From NCBI RefSeq assembly GCF_014203425.1, contig NZ_JACHJC010000001.1, positions 3,162,001 to 3,226,000 of the forward strand: a DNA stretch of 64,000 bases, read 5' to 3'. This stretch comes from Micromonospora echinospora (GTDB lineage Bacteria > Actinomycetota > Actinomycetes > Mycobacteriales > Micromonosporaceae). Numbering within the stretch: the first letter of the stretch is position 1; each line of letters opens with the position of its first letter. Below, one piece after another: positions 30,031 to 38,503 of the stretch. Under the pieces are notes generated by a model. That model did not search any database, was not told the origin of the DNA, and saw only the letters and a list, made by a program, of their open reading frames with translations. Made by a program: the position numbers and the translations under genes.

Positions 30031-30500
30031 GCGATTCCGTGGTGACCGTGCGACCCCGCCGCGTCCGGGTCGTCTGCTGGGTGTCGGCCGTCACGTTGTT
30101 CGTCGTGTTCAGCCTCGTCGCGACGTCGCTGACCGGCGCCACCGGCAACGGCTACGGCACGTTCCAGCGCGGCGACCAGTTCGCCATGATCGGCCTGGGC
30201 GTCTTCGGCGCGCTCGGCTTCCTGCTGTTCACCCGCCCCCGCGTGATCGCCGACGCCAAGGGCGTCCGGGTCCGCAACGTGATCAGCTCGTACGACCTGC
30301 CCTGGGAGGTGATCCGCGGGGTCCGGTTCGACAGGGGCGCCCCGTGGGCCAGCCTGGAGCTGCACGACGACGACCTGCTGCCGATGGTCGCGTTGCAGGC
30401 CGCCGACAAGGAGAGCGCGGTCGAGGCGGTCCGCGCGCTGCGCCGCCTGCACCAGGCGCACCTGGCGGCGCTGTCCGCCGGCCAGTCGGCACCCCGCTGA
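30027..30500 (+). CDS. PH-domain membrane protein
   Basis: 157 residues with two N-terminal transmembrane helices (RVVCWVSAVTLFVVFSLVA and FAMIGLGVFGALGFLLF) followed by a bacterial PH-like domain (RPRVIADAKGVRVRNVISSYDLPWEVIRGVRF). This family is common in actinobacteria and has no defined function. GTG 30027 overlaps the stop of the DMT gene. It is the last gene before the infC leader. Confidence 0.75.
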   Translation: MSDSVVTVRPRRVRVVCWVSAVTLFVVFSLVATSLTGATGNGYGTFQRGDQFAMIGLGVFGALGFLLFTRPRVIADAKGVRVRNVISSYDLPWEVIRGVRFDRGAPWASLELHDDDLLPMVALQAADKESAVEAVRALRRLHQAHLAALSAGQSAPR

Positions 30501-30708
30501 CCAGCGAGCCCGGTTTGGGCGGGCCTGGGCCGAGGGTGTAGTGTTGCGGAGTCGACCAGACTGCCCCCGTCCCTGACGCGCGGGCGGTCTTGAAGCGGAG
30601 CGCCCGCTCCCACCCGAGTCGCCGCCACGGTGGCCGGGTCCGGTCCCCGGTTTCGGGCACGTCCCGACGCCGGATGCGCGATCCTGTGATCGTGCCGACC
30701 GGTCGAGT

Positions 30709-30732
30709 GGGCCCTGGCATGCGCCGGGGCCT
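30709..30732 (+). terminator. Hairpin in the infC leader (possible attenuator)
   Basis: gggccctggc (30709-30718) and gccggggcct (30723-30732) form a 10-bp stem with two G-U pairs and an atgc loop, followed by a pyrimidine run (tctgctttcc). It sits about 75 nt before the infC start in the 306-nt leader at 30501-30806. The shape suits an intrinsic terminator or attenuator controlling infC-rpmI-rplT. Apart from this hairpin and a -10-like tagtgt (30538-30543), I see nothing else there. Confidence 0.5.
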
Positions 30733-30806
30733 TCTGCTTTCCGGGTCGGCTCCCGCCCGGGAGCCTGCGGAGTCGGCACGGAGAAGACTCGACTCGAGGA
30801 GGCCCC

Positions 30807-31472
30807 ATCAGCGTCGAACCACGCGTGAACGAGCAGATCCGGGCACGTGAGGTCCGACTGGTCGGTCCTGAGGGTGAGCAGGTGGGCATCGTCCCGCTGG
30901 AGCGCGCCCTGCAGCTGGCCGCGGACGTCGACCTGGACCTGGTCGAGGTTGCGCCGATGGCGCGCCCGCCGGTGTGCAAGCTCATGGACTTCGGCAAGTT
31001 CAAGTACGAGAGCGCACTCAAGGCGCGCGAAGCGCGGCGTAACCAGCAGCAGACCGTCATCAAGGAGATGAAGCTTCGGCCGAAGATCGACCCGCACGAC
31101 TACGAGACCAAGAAGGGTCACGTGGTGCGGTTCCTCAAGGCGGGCGACAAGGTCAAGGTGACGATCATGTTCCGCGGTCGGGAGCAGAGCCGCCCGGAGC
31201 TGGGTTACCGGCTCCTGCGCCGGCTCGAGTCCGAGATCACGGAACTGGGATACGTCGAGGCCGCGCCGAAGCAGGACGGCCGAAACATGATCATGGTTCT
31301 CGCTCCGCACCGGGCCGTGAAGGCCTCCGCGGTCGCCGCCACGGCGTCCCGCGTTGGACCGCGCGACCGGGCTGCGGAGGAATCGGGCGCTCCGGCGACC
31401 GGCGAGACCCCGGCGGGCGAGACCGCAGCAGCCGGCGAGACCGGCACGACCGCTGAGACCAGCGGCCAGTAA
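30807..31472 (+). CDS. infC: Translation initiation factor IF-3, with non-canonical ATC start
   Basis: Binds the 30S subunit, checks the start codon and prevents early subunit joining. I place the start at ATC 30807 because [20 protein letters not shown] matches the normal IF-3 N-terminus, gaggagg (30796-30802) is correctly spaced for it, and the first standard start (GTG 30825) has no Shine-Dalgarno. infC uses AUU/AUC starts in many bacteria for autoregulation by IF-3 itself. Core motifs: [41 protein letters not shown]. 221 residues, including an Ala/Glu/Thr-rich C-terminal tail of about 40. Confidence 0.93.
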   Translation: MSVEPRVNEQIRAREVRLVGPEGEQVGIVPLERALQLAADVDLDLVEVAPMARPPVCKLMDFGKFKYESALKAREARRNQQQTVIKEMKLRPKIDPHDYETKKGHVVRFLKAGDKVKVTIMFRGREQSRPELGYRLLRRLESEITELGYVEAAPKQDGRNMIMVLAPHRAVKASAVAATASRVGPRDRAAEESGAPATGETPAGETAAAGETGTTAETSGQ

Positions 31473-31491
31473 CAGGGGAGAAGACGTTCCA

Positions 31492-31686
31492 ATGCCGAAG
31501 ATGAAGAGCCACACGGGTATGGGCAAGCGGGTCAAGGTGACCGGCAAGGGCAAGATCGTTGCCCAGCAGGCCGGCCTTCGCCACAACCTGGAGAAGAAGC
31601 CCAGCACCCAGACCCGTCGGCTGACCGGCACCGTCGAGCTGGCCAAGGCCGACATCAAGCGCATCAAGAAGCTGCTCGGCCGCTGA
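31492..31686 (+). CDS. rpmI: 50S ribosomal protein L35
   Basis: Small basic ribosomal protein, 64 residues, starting MPKMKSHTGMGKRVKVTGKG and ending in the L35-typical ADIKRIKKLLGR. ATG 31492 after aggggagaagacgttcca. Middle gene of the conserved infC-rpmI-rplT operon. Confidence 0.98.
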   Translation: MPKMKSHTGMGKRVKVTGKGKIVAQQAGLRHNLEKKPSTQTRRLTGTVELAKADIKRIKKLLGR

Positions 31687-31718
31687 CGCGAGCCACCTGA
31701 ACCGAAGAAGGAGTTGAG

Positions 31719-32111
31719 ATGGCACGCGTCAAGCGGGCTGTGAATGCCCAGAAGAAGCGTCGTACCCTGCTGGAGACCGCGAGCGGTTACCGCGGTCAGC
31801 GCTCCCGGCTCTACCGCAAGGCCAAGGAGCAGGTGCTGCACTCGATGCAGTACTCCTACCGGGACCGTCGCGACCGCAAGGGCGACTTCCGGCAGCTCTG
31901 GATCCAGCGGATCAACGCCGGCGCCCGGGCCAACGGCCTGACCTACAACCGGCTGATCCAGGGCCTGCGCCTGGCCGGCATCGAGGTCGACCGGAAGATC
32001 CTGGCCGACATGGCCGTCAACGACGCCGCCTCGTTCGCGGCGATCGTCGAGCTGGCCCGCGCCGCCGTGGCGGCCGAGGGCACCGGTGGCGCCGCGGCCC
32101 AGGCCGCCTGA
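31719..32111 (+). CDS. rplT: 50S ribosomal protein L20
   Basis: rRNA-binding assembly protein; in other bacteria it represses its own operon. 130 residues with [52 protein letters not shown] and [22 protein letters not shown] short Ala-rich tail is added. ATG 31719 after gaaggagttgag. Confidence 0.98.
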   Translation: MARVKRAVNAQKKRRTLLETASGYRGQRSRLYRKAKEQVLHSMQYSYRDRRDRKGDFRQLWIQRINAGARANGLTYNRLIQGLRLAGIEVDRKILADMAVNDAASFAAIVELARAAVAAEGTGGAAAQAA

Positions 32112-32143
32112 CCCACCCCGTACGGCAGATCGAGGCGTCTCCC

Positions 32144-33028
32144 ATGCAGTCACAGTCGCAGGGGAGGCGCCTCGACGCCGTTCCCGGCCCGTTCACCACG
32201 CGTACCCCCAGGGTCGCGGCGGCCCGCCGGCTGCACCGCCGGCGCGACCGCGAGCAGGCCGGCCGGTTCCTCGCCGAAGGGCCGCAGGCGGTCCGGGAGG
32301 CGCTCGCCCGCGACGGCACCGTGGTCGAGCTGTTCGGCACCCCGGCGGCGCTCGACCGGTACGCCGACCTCGCCGCCACCGCCGCCCGGGCCGACGTGCC
32401 GGTCTCCGAGGTGACCGACGACGCGCTGGCGGCGCTCACCGAGACCGTCGCGCCGCAGGGCCTGGTAGCCCTCTGCCGGCACCTCGACGTGCCCCTGGAG
32501 CAGGCCGTGGCGCGCGGGCCGCGCCTGGTCGCTGTGCTCGCCGGGATCCGCGACCCGGGCAACGCCGGCACCGTGCTGCGCACCGCCGACGCGGCGGGCG
32601 CGGGCGCGGTGATCTTCGCGGGCGAGGCGGTCGACCCGTACAACGGCAAGTGCGTGCGGGCCTCCGCCGGCAGCCTCTTCCACGTCGACGTGGTGCGCGC
32701 CGCCGACCCGCTCGCCGCCGTCGAGGCGCTGCGGGCCGCCGGCCTGGAGATCTTCGCCACCACCGGGTACGGCGACAGCGACCTGGACGACCTCGCCGAC
32801 GCCGGACGGCTGTCCGCCCCGACCGCCTGGCTGTTCGGCTCCGAGGCGCACGGCCTGCCCGACGAGCTGACGGCCGCCGCCGACGCCCGCGTCCGGGTGC
32901 CGCTGCACGGGCGCGCGGAGAGCCTGAACCTGGCTGCGGCGGCGGCCGTGTGCCTGTATTCTTCCGCCAGAGCACTGCGTGTCCCCCGGGGCACGCGAGA
33001 CACAGCAGGGGAGTCCGCCTCGTCATGA
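32144..33028 (+). CDS. SpoU/TrmH-family 23S rRNA methyltransferase (TsnR-like)
   Basis: 294-residue 2'-O-ribose RNA methyltransferase with an N-terminal L30e-like substrate domain and the three SPOUT knot motifs: GIRDPGNAGTVLRTADAAGA (motif 1), LFGSEAHGLPDEL (motif 2) and VPLHGRAESLNLAAAAAVCLY (motif 3). Its place between rplT and pheS is conserved in actinobacteria, where the mycobacterial counterpart is labelled tsnR after the thiostrepton-resistance enzyme, so a housekeeping rRNA role is most likely. It lies 4 kb from the thiopeptide-like cluster, which makes a self-protection contribution conceivable but unproven. Confidence 0.85.
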   Translation: MQSQSQGRRLDAVPGPFTTRTPRVAAARRLHRRRDREQAGRFLAEGPQAVREALARDGTVVELFGTPAALDRYADLAATAARADVPVSEVTDDALAALTETVAPQGLVALCRHLDVPLEQAVARGPRLVAVLAGIRDPGNAGTVLRTADAAGAGAVIFAGEAVDPYNGKCVRASAGSLFHVDVVRAADPLAAVEALRAAGLEIFATTGYGDSDLDDLADAGRLSAPTAWLFGSEAHGLPDELTAAADARVRVPLHGRAESLNLAAAAAVCLYSSARALRVPRGTRDTAGESASS

Positions 33029-33053
33029 ACGCGCCACGGCGTTCGTTTAGCCA

Positions 33054-33073
33054 GCCCGCCGGTGTCGGCGGGC
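33054..33073 (+). terminator. Hairpin upstream of pheS
   Basis: gcccgccg (33054-33061), loop gtgt, and cggcgggc (33066-33073) make a perfect 8-bp stem in the 167-nt gap between the rRNA methyltransferase and pheS. A second short stem, gcggc-gaa-gccgc, lies at 33119-33131. Either terminates the upstream operon or attenuates pheST. Confidence 0.5.
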
Positions 33074-33150
33074 GGCGGGCCTGACCCTTCCCCCTGCGCG
33101 ACTCCCACCGGCGGGCTGCGGCGAAGCCGCGCGTCCGTAGACTCGCCTAG

Positions 33151-34257
<1,107 letters not shown>

Positions 34258-34283
34258 GCTACGGGAACGGTGGTTTAACAGTC

Positions 34284-36830
34284 ATGCGAGTTTCTGTCAG
34301 TTGGCTGCGGGAGTACGTGGACCTGCCGGCCGACCTGCCCACCGGCGACCTGGAGCAGGCGCTGGTCGACCTCGGCATCGAGGTCGAGTCCGTGGTGGAC
34401 CTGCGCGAGTCGGTGAGCGGCCCGCTGGTAGTGGGTGAGGTCCTGGAGATCGAGGAGCTGACCGGCTTCAAGAAGCCGATCCGCTTCTGCCGGGTCGACG
34501 TCGGCGCCGCGAACGGCACCGGCGAGCCGCAGGAGATCGTCTGCGGGGCGCGCAACTTCGCGGTGGGCGACAAGGTCGTGGTGATCCTCCCCGGCGGGGT
34601 GCTGCCGGGCGGGTTCGCCATCGGCGCGCGCAAGACGTACGGGCGCAACTCCCACGGCATGATCTGCTCGGCGCAGGAGCTGGGGCTCGGCGACGACCAC
34701 TCCGGCATCGTCGTGCTGCCCGAGGACGTCAAGGCCCAGCCCGGCGACGACGCCCGGCCCGTCGTCGGCCTGGACGACGTCGTGGTCGAGATGGAGATCA
34801 CCCCGGACCGCGGGTACGCGCTGAGCGTGCGCGGCATCGCCCGGGAGCTGTCGCACGCGCTCGGCGTGCCGTTCCGCGACCCGGCCGACGCGCCCGCGCC
34901 CGGCGCGACCGCCGAGCCGGCGTACCCGGTGGAGGTCCGTGACCCGGTCGGCTGCGACCGGTTCGCGGCGCGGATGGTGCGCGGCGTCGACCCGACCGTC
35001 GCCACGCCGGGCTGGATGCGGCAGCGGCTCACCGCGGCCGGGGTGCGCAGCATCTCGCTCGCAGTCGACATCACCAACTACCTGATGCTCGAACTCGGCC
35101 AGCCGATGCACGCCTTCGACGCCGACCGGATCGCCGGGCCGCTCGTGGTGCGCCGCGCCGAGGCGGGGGAGAAGCTGACCACGCTGGACGGGGTGAGCCG
35201 TACCCTGTCCGCCGAGGACCTGGTCATCTGCGACGACACGGGTCCGATCTCGCTGGCGGCGGTGATGGGCGGCGAGACCAGCGAGGTGCTCGCCTCCACC
35301 ACGAACGTGCTGTTCGAGGCGGCGCACTGGGACCCGGCCACGGTCGGGCGTACCGCGCGGCGGCACAAGCTGTTCAGCGAGGCAGCGAAGCGGTGGGAGC
35401 GGGGTGTGGACCCGGCGCTGCCGCTGGTCGCGCTGGACAAGGCGGTCCGGCTGCTCACCGGCCTGGCCGGTGGCACGGCCGGCGCGGAGGTGCTCGACAT
35501 CGACCACGTCGCGCCGCGTACGCCTGTGACGCTGCCGGTGGACCTGCCCTCGCGGCGCGTCGGTGTGGCCTACCCGCCGGACCGGGTGGTCGAGCTGCTG
35601 GAGCAGGTCGGCTGCACCGTGACCCGTGGCGCGGACCGGCTCGCCGAGGACCCGGGCACCGTCGGCACGGCCGCCGGAGGCGGTGCGGTGCTGACCGTGA
35701 CGCCGCCGAGCTGGCGGCCCGACCTGACCGACCCGGCCGACCTGGTGGAGGAGGTGGTACGCCTCGACGGCTACGACCGCGTGCCGTCGGTGCTGCCCAC
35801 CGCGCCACCCGGCCGGGGCCTGACCTGGCAGCAGCAGCGCCGCCGGACCGTCGCCCGCTCCCTCGCGGAGCGCGGCTACGTCGAGGTGCTGGCGCAACCA
35901 TTCGTCGCGCCGGAGCTGGTCGACCAGCTCGGCCTGCCCGCCGACGACCCCCGCCGCCCGGCGGTACGCCTGGCGAACCCGCTGTCGGAGGAGGAGCCGC
36001 TGCTGCGCACCACGCTGCTCGGCCCGCTGCTCGGCATCGTCAAGCGCAACGTCGGCCGCGGTCAGCGGGACGTGGCGATCTACGAGATCGGCACCGTCTT
36101 CCACCCGCGTCCCGGCGCGGGCGCGCCGCCCGCCATGGGCGTGGACCGGCGGCCCACCGACGAGGAGTTCGCCGCCGCCGACGCGGTGGTGCCCGCCCAG
36201 CCGCGGCACGTCGCGGTCGCGCTCACCGGCGAGATCGAGCCGGCCGGCTGGTGGGGCGCGGGCCGCACGGCCGGCTGGGCGGACGCGATCGAGGCGGGCC
36301 GGGCCGTGCTCGACGCCGCCGGCATCCCCGCCGACCGGGTGACGGTACGGGCCGGCGAGCGGGCGCCCTGGCATCCGGGCCGCTGCGCCGAGCTGGTGGT
36401 GGACGACGTGGTCGTCGGCCACGCCGGTGAGCTGCACCCGGCCGTGCTGGCCGCGCTGGAGCTGCCCCGGCGGACCAGCGCCATGGAGCTGGACCTGGAC
36501 GCGCTGCCCGCCGCGCCGCTGGCCGCCGGGCCGACCATCTCCACGTTCCCGCCGGCCCTGATCGACGTGGCGCTGGTGGTGGACGACCCGGTGCCGGCCG
36601 CCGAGGTGCGGGCGGCGCTGGTCGAGGGCGCGGGCCCGCTGCTGGAGGACGTCCGGCTGTTCGACGTCTACACCTCCCAGCAGCTCGGCGAGGGGCGTAA
36701 GTCGCTGGCGTACAAGCTGACGTTCCGGGCCCCGGACCGGACCCTCGCGGGCGAGGAGGCGGTGGCCGCGCGGGACGCGGCGGTAGCTGTCGCCGCCGAG
36801 CGTTTCGGCGCCACCCTGCGCGGGGCCTGA
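34284..36830 (+). CDS. pheT: Phenylalanyl-tRNA synthetase, beta subunit
   Basis: Structural and editing subunit of the alpha2-beta2 enzyme, 848 residues. The N-terminus is MRVSVSWLREYVDLPADLP, then the OB-type tRNA-binding domain (GPLVVGEVLEIEEL to about residue 150), the B3/B4 editing domain (ITNYLMLELGQPMHAFDADRI, RRAEAGEKLTTLDG), B5, a catalytic-like core (ANPLSEEEPLLRTTLLGPLL), and the anticodon-binding FDX-ACB domain at the end (STFPPALIDVALVVDDPVPA, LFDVYTSQQLGEGRKSLAYKL). ATG 34284, 26 nt after pheS. Confidence 0.96.
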   Translation: MRVSVSWLREYVDLPADLPTGDLEQALVDLGIEVESVVDLRESVSGPLVVGEVLEIEELTGFKKPIRFCRVDVGAANGTGEPQEIVCGARNFAVGDKVVVILPGGVLPGGFAIGARKTYGRNSHGMICSAQELGLGDDHSGIVVLPEDVKAQPGDDARPVVGLDDVVVEMEITPDRGYALSVRGIARELSHALGVPFRDPADAPAPGATAEPAYPVEVRDPVGCDRFAARMVRGVDPTVATPGWMRQRLTAAGVRSISLAVDITNYLMLELGQPMHAFDADRIAGPLVVRRAEAGEKLTTLDGVSRTLSAEDLVICDDTGPISLAAVMGGETSEVLASTTNVLFEAAHWDPATVGRTARRHKLFSEAAKRWERGVDPALPLVALDKAVRLLTGLAGGTAGAEVLDIDHVAPRTPVTLPVDLPSRRVGVAYPPDRVVELLEQVGCTVTRGADRLAEDPGTVGTAAGGGAVLTVTPPSWRPDLTDPADLVEEVVRLDGYDRVPSVLPTAPPGRGLTWQQQRRRTVARSLAERGYVEVLAQPFVAPELVDQLGLPADDPRRPAVRLANPLSEEEPLLRTTLLGPLLGIVKRNVGRGQRDVAIYEIGTVFHPRPGAGAPPAMGVDRRPTDEEFAAADAVVPAQPRHVAVALTGEIEPAGWWGAGRTAGWADAIEAGRAVLDAAGIPADRVTVRAGERAPWHPGRCAELVVDDVVVGHAGELHPAVLAALELPRRTSAMELDLDALPAAPLAAGPTISTFPPALIDVALVVDDPVPAAEVRAALVEGAGPLLEDVRLFDVYTSQQLGEGRKSLAYKLTFRAPDRTLAGEEAVAARDAAVAVAAERFGATLRGA

Positions 36831-36850
36831 CCGGCCGCCGCCCGGAGGTA

Positions 36851-36883
36851 GCGGGCAACCGGCTCCCGGAGCTGGTTGCCCGC
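36851..36883. terminator. Bidirectional hairpin between pheT and the RiPP-cluster regulator
   Basis: gcgggcaacc (36851-36860) pairs perfectly with ggttgcccgc (36874-36883), and the intervening bases extend the stem with gctcc/ggagc after one G-U pair, giving about 16 bp. It fills the 61-nt gap between the converging pheT and LuxR-type gene. This marks the left edge of the accessory region. Confidence 0.8.
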
Positions 36884-36891
36884 CGGCGCGG

Positions 36892-37860
36892 TCAGATCCA
36901 GCCGCGCAGAGCCGCTTCCACACCGGCCTGGAAGCGGCTCTCGGCGTCGAGGCGCTTCATGATGTCGGCGACCGTACGGCGCACGGTGCGCTCGGACAGG
37001 CCGAGCTGACGGCCGATCGCCTCGTCGGTACGCCCGCAGCGCAGCAGTCGCAGGATGGCGCTCGCCTGCTTGGTCAGCCCGTCGATGCTGCTGCCGGCCC
37101 ACCGGGAGAACGGGACGCCCTTCTCCCACAACAGGTCGAACAACAGGCAGAGCGCGGAAACCAGGCGCACGCTGCGGATTTCCACCGCACCCCGGCCGGC
37201 GTGCGATTCGATCGGCAGGAGAGCGATTCTGCGATCCACGAGCGTCATCCGCACCGGGGACCCCGGCAGGACCCGGCTATCCTCCCCGCATTTGGCCATC
37301 TCCTCGGCATAGGCGCAGGAGGCCGGGTCCTGAAGAACGGTCTCCTGGTAGATGTGCCGGATGGTGATGCCGCGAGCCAGTGCCATCCGGCTCAGCGCCC
37401 CGCCACTTTCCCTGATCTGCGGCGGAATTGCCGGGCCACCGGTCAGCATCATGACGCTCTCGGTGGCGGTGCGGGCGTGCTCGGACAGCCGGTCCCGCAG
37501 CTCGTCGACCCCCTTCAGGCGGACGATCTCCTCCCGTTCGTTGTCGTCCCGGCTGGTCGCGCGGGCCAGCACCGAAGCGCGGGTCGCCTGGATCCTGGCC
37601 TGCTCGGCGACCGTCCGCCGCTCCGCCTGGTCGAGCAGGACGAGCAGGCCGAGCTGCGGGCTCACCGCGCGCAGGCTGCCCGGCCGGTTCGACGAGGGCA
37701 GGATCATCGCGTGGTCGGCAAGCGCGGCGAGGGCGTCGTGGACCGCGGTCTCCGGCATGTCCAGGCCGGTGACGAGGTCCTCGACATCCCATGTCGGATT
37801 GTCAACCATCGCCCAGTAGACGGCCTCGTCGGTGGCCGACAGCCCCAATCTCTCGATCAC
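36892..37860 (-). CDS. LuxR-type transcriptional regulator with N-terminal TrmB-like winged helix
   Basis: 322 residues. The N-terminus (LGLSATDEAVYWAMVDNPTWDVEDLVTGLDMPETAVHDALAAL in outline) is a TrmB-like winged helix; a long middle domain follows, and a C-terminal LuxR helix-turn-helix occupies about residues 260-320 (TDEAIGRQLGLSERTVRRTVADIMKRL). No receiver domain is present, so activity is probably set by a ligand or partner. GTG 37860 follows ggggggaggg. It is divergent from the RiPP operon with a shared 345-nt regulatory gap and is the likely pathway-specific regulator. Confidence 0.82.
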   Translation of the reverse strand: MIERLGLSATDEAVYWAMVDNPTWDVEDLVTGLDMPETAVHDALAALADHAMILPSSNRPGSLRAVSPQLGLLVLLDQAERRTVAEQARIQATRASVLARATSRDDNEREEIVRLKGVDELRDRLSEHARTATESVMMLTGGPAIPPQIRESGGALSRMALARGITIRHIYQETVLQDPASCAYAEEMAKCGEDSRVLPGSPVRMTLVDRRIALLPIESHAGRGAVEIRSVRLVSALCLLFDLLWEKGVPFSRWAGSSIDGLTKQASAILRLLRCGRTDEAIGRQLGLSERTVRRTVADIMKRLDAESRFQAGVEAALRGWI

Positions 37861-37889
37861 GTTCCCTCCCCCCGGATTCGATGGTCACA

Positions 37890-37964
37890 CTAATGGAGGC
37901 CGAGCCTCGGGATAGATAACAGATTGATGTACGTGGCATTAACGCCAGTGACGGTCGCCATTAG
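37890..37964. promoter_or_regulatory. CATTA-containing heptamer repeats in the divergent cluster promoter region
   Basis: Three related elements occur in the A/T-rich part of the regulator-operon gap: ctaatgg (37890-37896, inverted), gcattaa (37936-37942) and ccattag (37958-37964). The last two are 22 bp apart, two helical turns, and the outer two are exact inverted copies. Regular spacing is what LuxR- and SARP-type activators recognise, and both kinds are encoded alongside. No motif search was possible. Confidence 0.4.
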
Positions 37965-38018
37965 ACACGGGCATCTGCAGGCCGGACAGAAAATGCCGGA
38001 TTTATGCGGCTGACTGCG

Positions 38019-38048
38019 CGGCGGAACCGGCCACGGCCGGTTCCGCCG
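38019..38048 (+). terminator. Perfect 14-bp hairpin in the leader of the RiPP operon
   Basis: cggcggaaccggcc (38019-38032) and ggccggttccgccg (38035-38048) are exact reverse complements separated by 2 nt, about 155 nt before the first operon gene. It may terminate or attenuate transcription entering the operon. The rest of the 37,861-38,205 gap contains the heptamer repeats and a GC palindrome near 38,098-38,113; no gene is evident. Confidence 0.6.
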
Positions 38049-38205
38049 GTGCGCGGGGACGTGACGCTCCGGTTGCCAGCTACCACTCTCGATGCAACAC
38101 CCGCCGGCCGGCGGGGCGATGCGGAAGGGGCGGCGATGCGGACATGCCGACGATGGGCGACGTCGAGGCGCGAACCCGGGCGGTCCGGCTCACCGGAGGC
38201 TTGCC

Positions 38206-38466
38206 GTGCTGCTCACCCGGCTCGCGCTGCGGCCGCCGGATGACGACCGCGGCCTCTCCGCCGGCGAGCTGACGGACCTGTTGTGGCTCAACGCCACAGT
38301 GGCCGACGGCATCCGCCACATCCACGCCCGTGAGATCGCCGGACGGCTCGCCGTAGCGGTCTTCACCGTCGCCTCCGAACAGGCGATCTCCGACTACATC
38401 GTGCAGCGCGTCTGTGAGCGCGCGATCCGGAGCGTACCCGCGCTACGCGGGTGGACGGTCACCTGA
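38206..38466 (+). CDS. Small unknown protein at the head of the RiPP operon
   Basis: 86 residues from GTG 38206, which has an ideal ggagg (38195-38199) at 6-nt spacing. The sequence looks like a real folded protein: an acidic start (RPPDDDRGLSAGELTDLLWL) followed by an amphipathic helix-rich part (ATVADGIRHIHAREIAGRLAV, AISDYIVQRVCERAIRSVPAL). The frame is open to 38092, but that upstream part is low-complexity Arg/Gly sequence. I do not recognise the family. It is 37 nt before the SARP gene and may be a small regulator or accessory factor of the cluster. Confidence 0.6.
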   Translation: MLLTRLALRPPDDDRGLSAGELTDLLWLNATVADGIRHIHAREIAGRLAVAVFTVASEQAISDYIVQRVCERAIRSVPALRGWTVT

Positions 38467-38503
38467 TCGGTGCTCCTCGGATGAACCCGAAGGGAGGATC
38501 ACG

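Noticed and set aside
30590..30850. Open frame of 86 codons across the infC leader and start.
   Set aside because: Arg/Gly/Pro-rich sequence typical of non-coding high-GC frames, and it overlaps the infC initiation region.
33025..33084. A 19-codon frame (MNAPRRSFSQPAG...) starting in the stop codon of the rRNA methyltransferase gene, considered as a pheST attenuator leader peptide.
   Set aside because: It contains only one Phe codon and no Phe run, and its tail is just the coding side of the GC hairpin; no good ribosome site is visible.
34275..36923. Very long antisense open frames, e.g. opposite pheT, and similar ones opposite many genes.
   Set aside because: They mirror the GC-biased codons of well-identified genes on the other strand and show no domain motifs or ribosome sites.
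38092..38205. Longer start for the small protein at the head of the RiPP operon.
   Set aside because: The extension is Arg/Gly-rich and lies upstream of an ideal ribosome site for GTG 38206.
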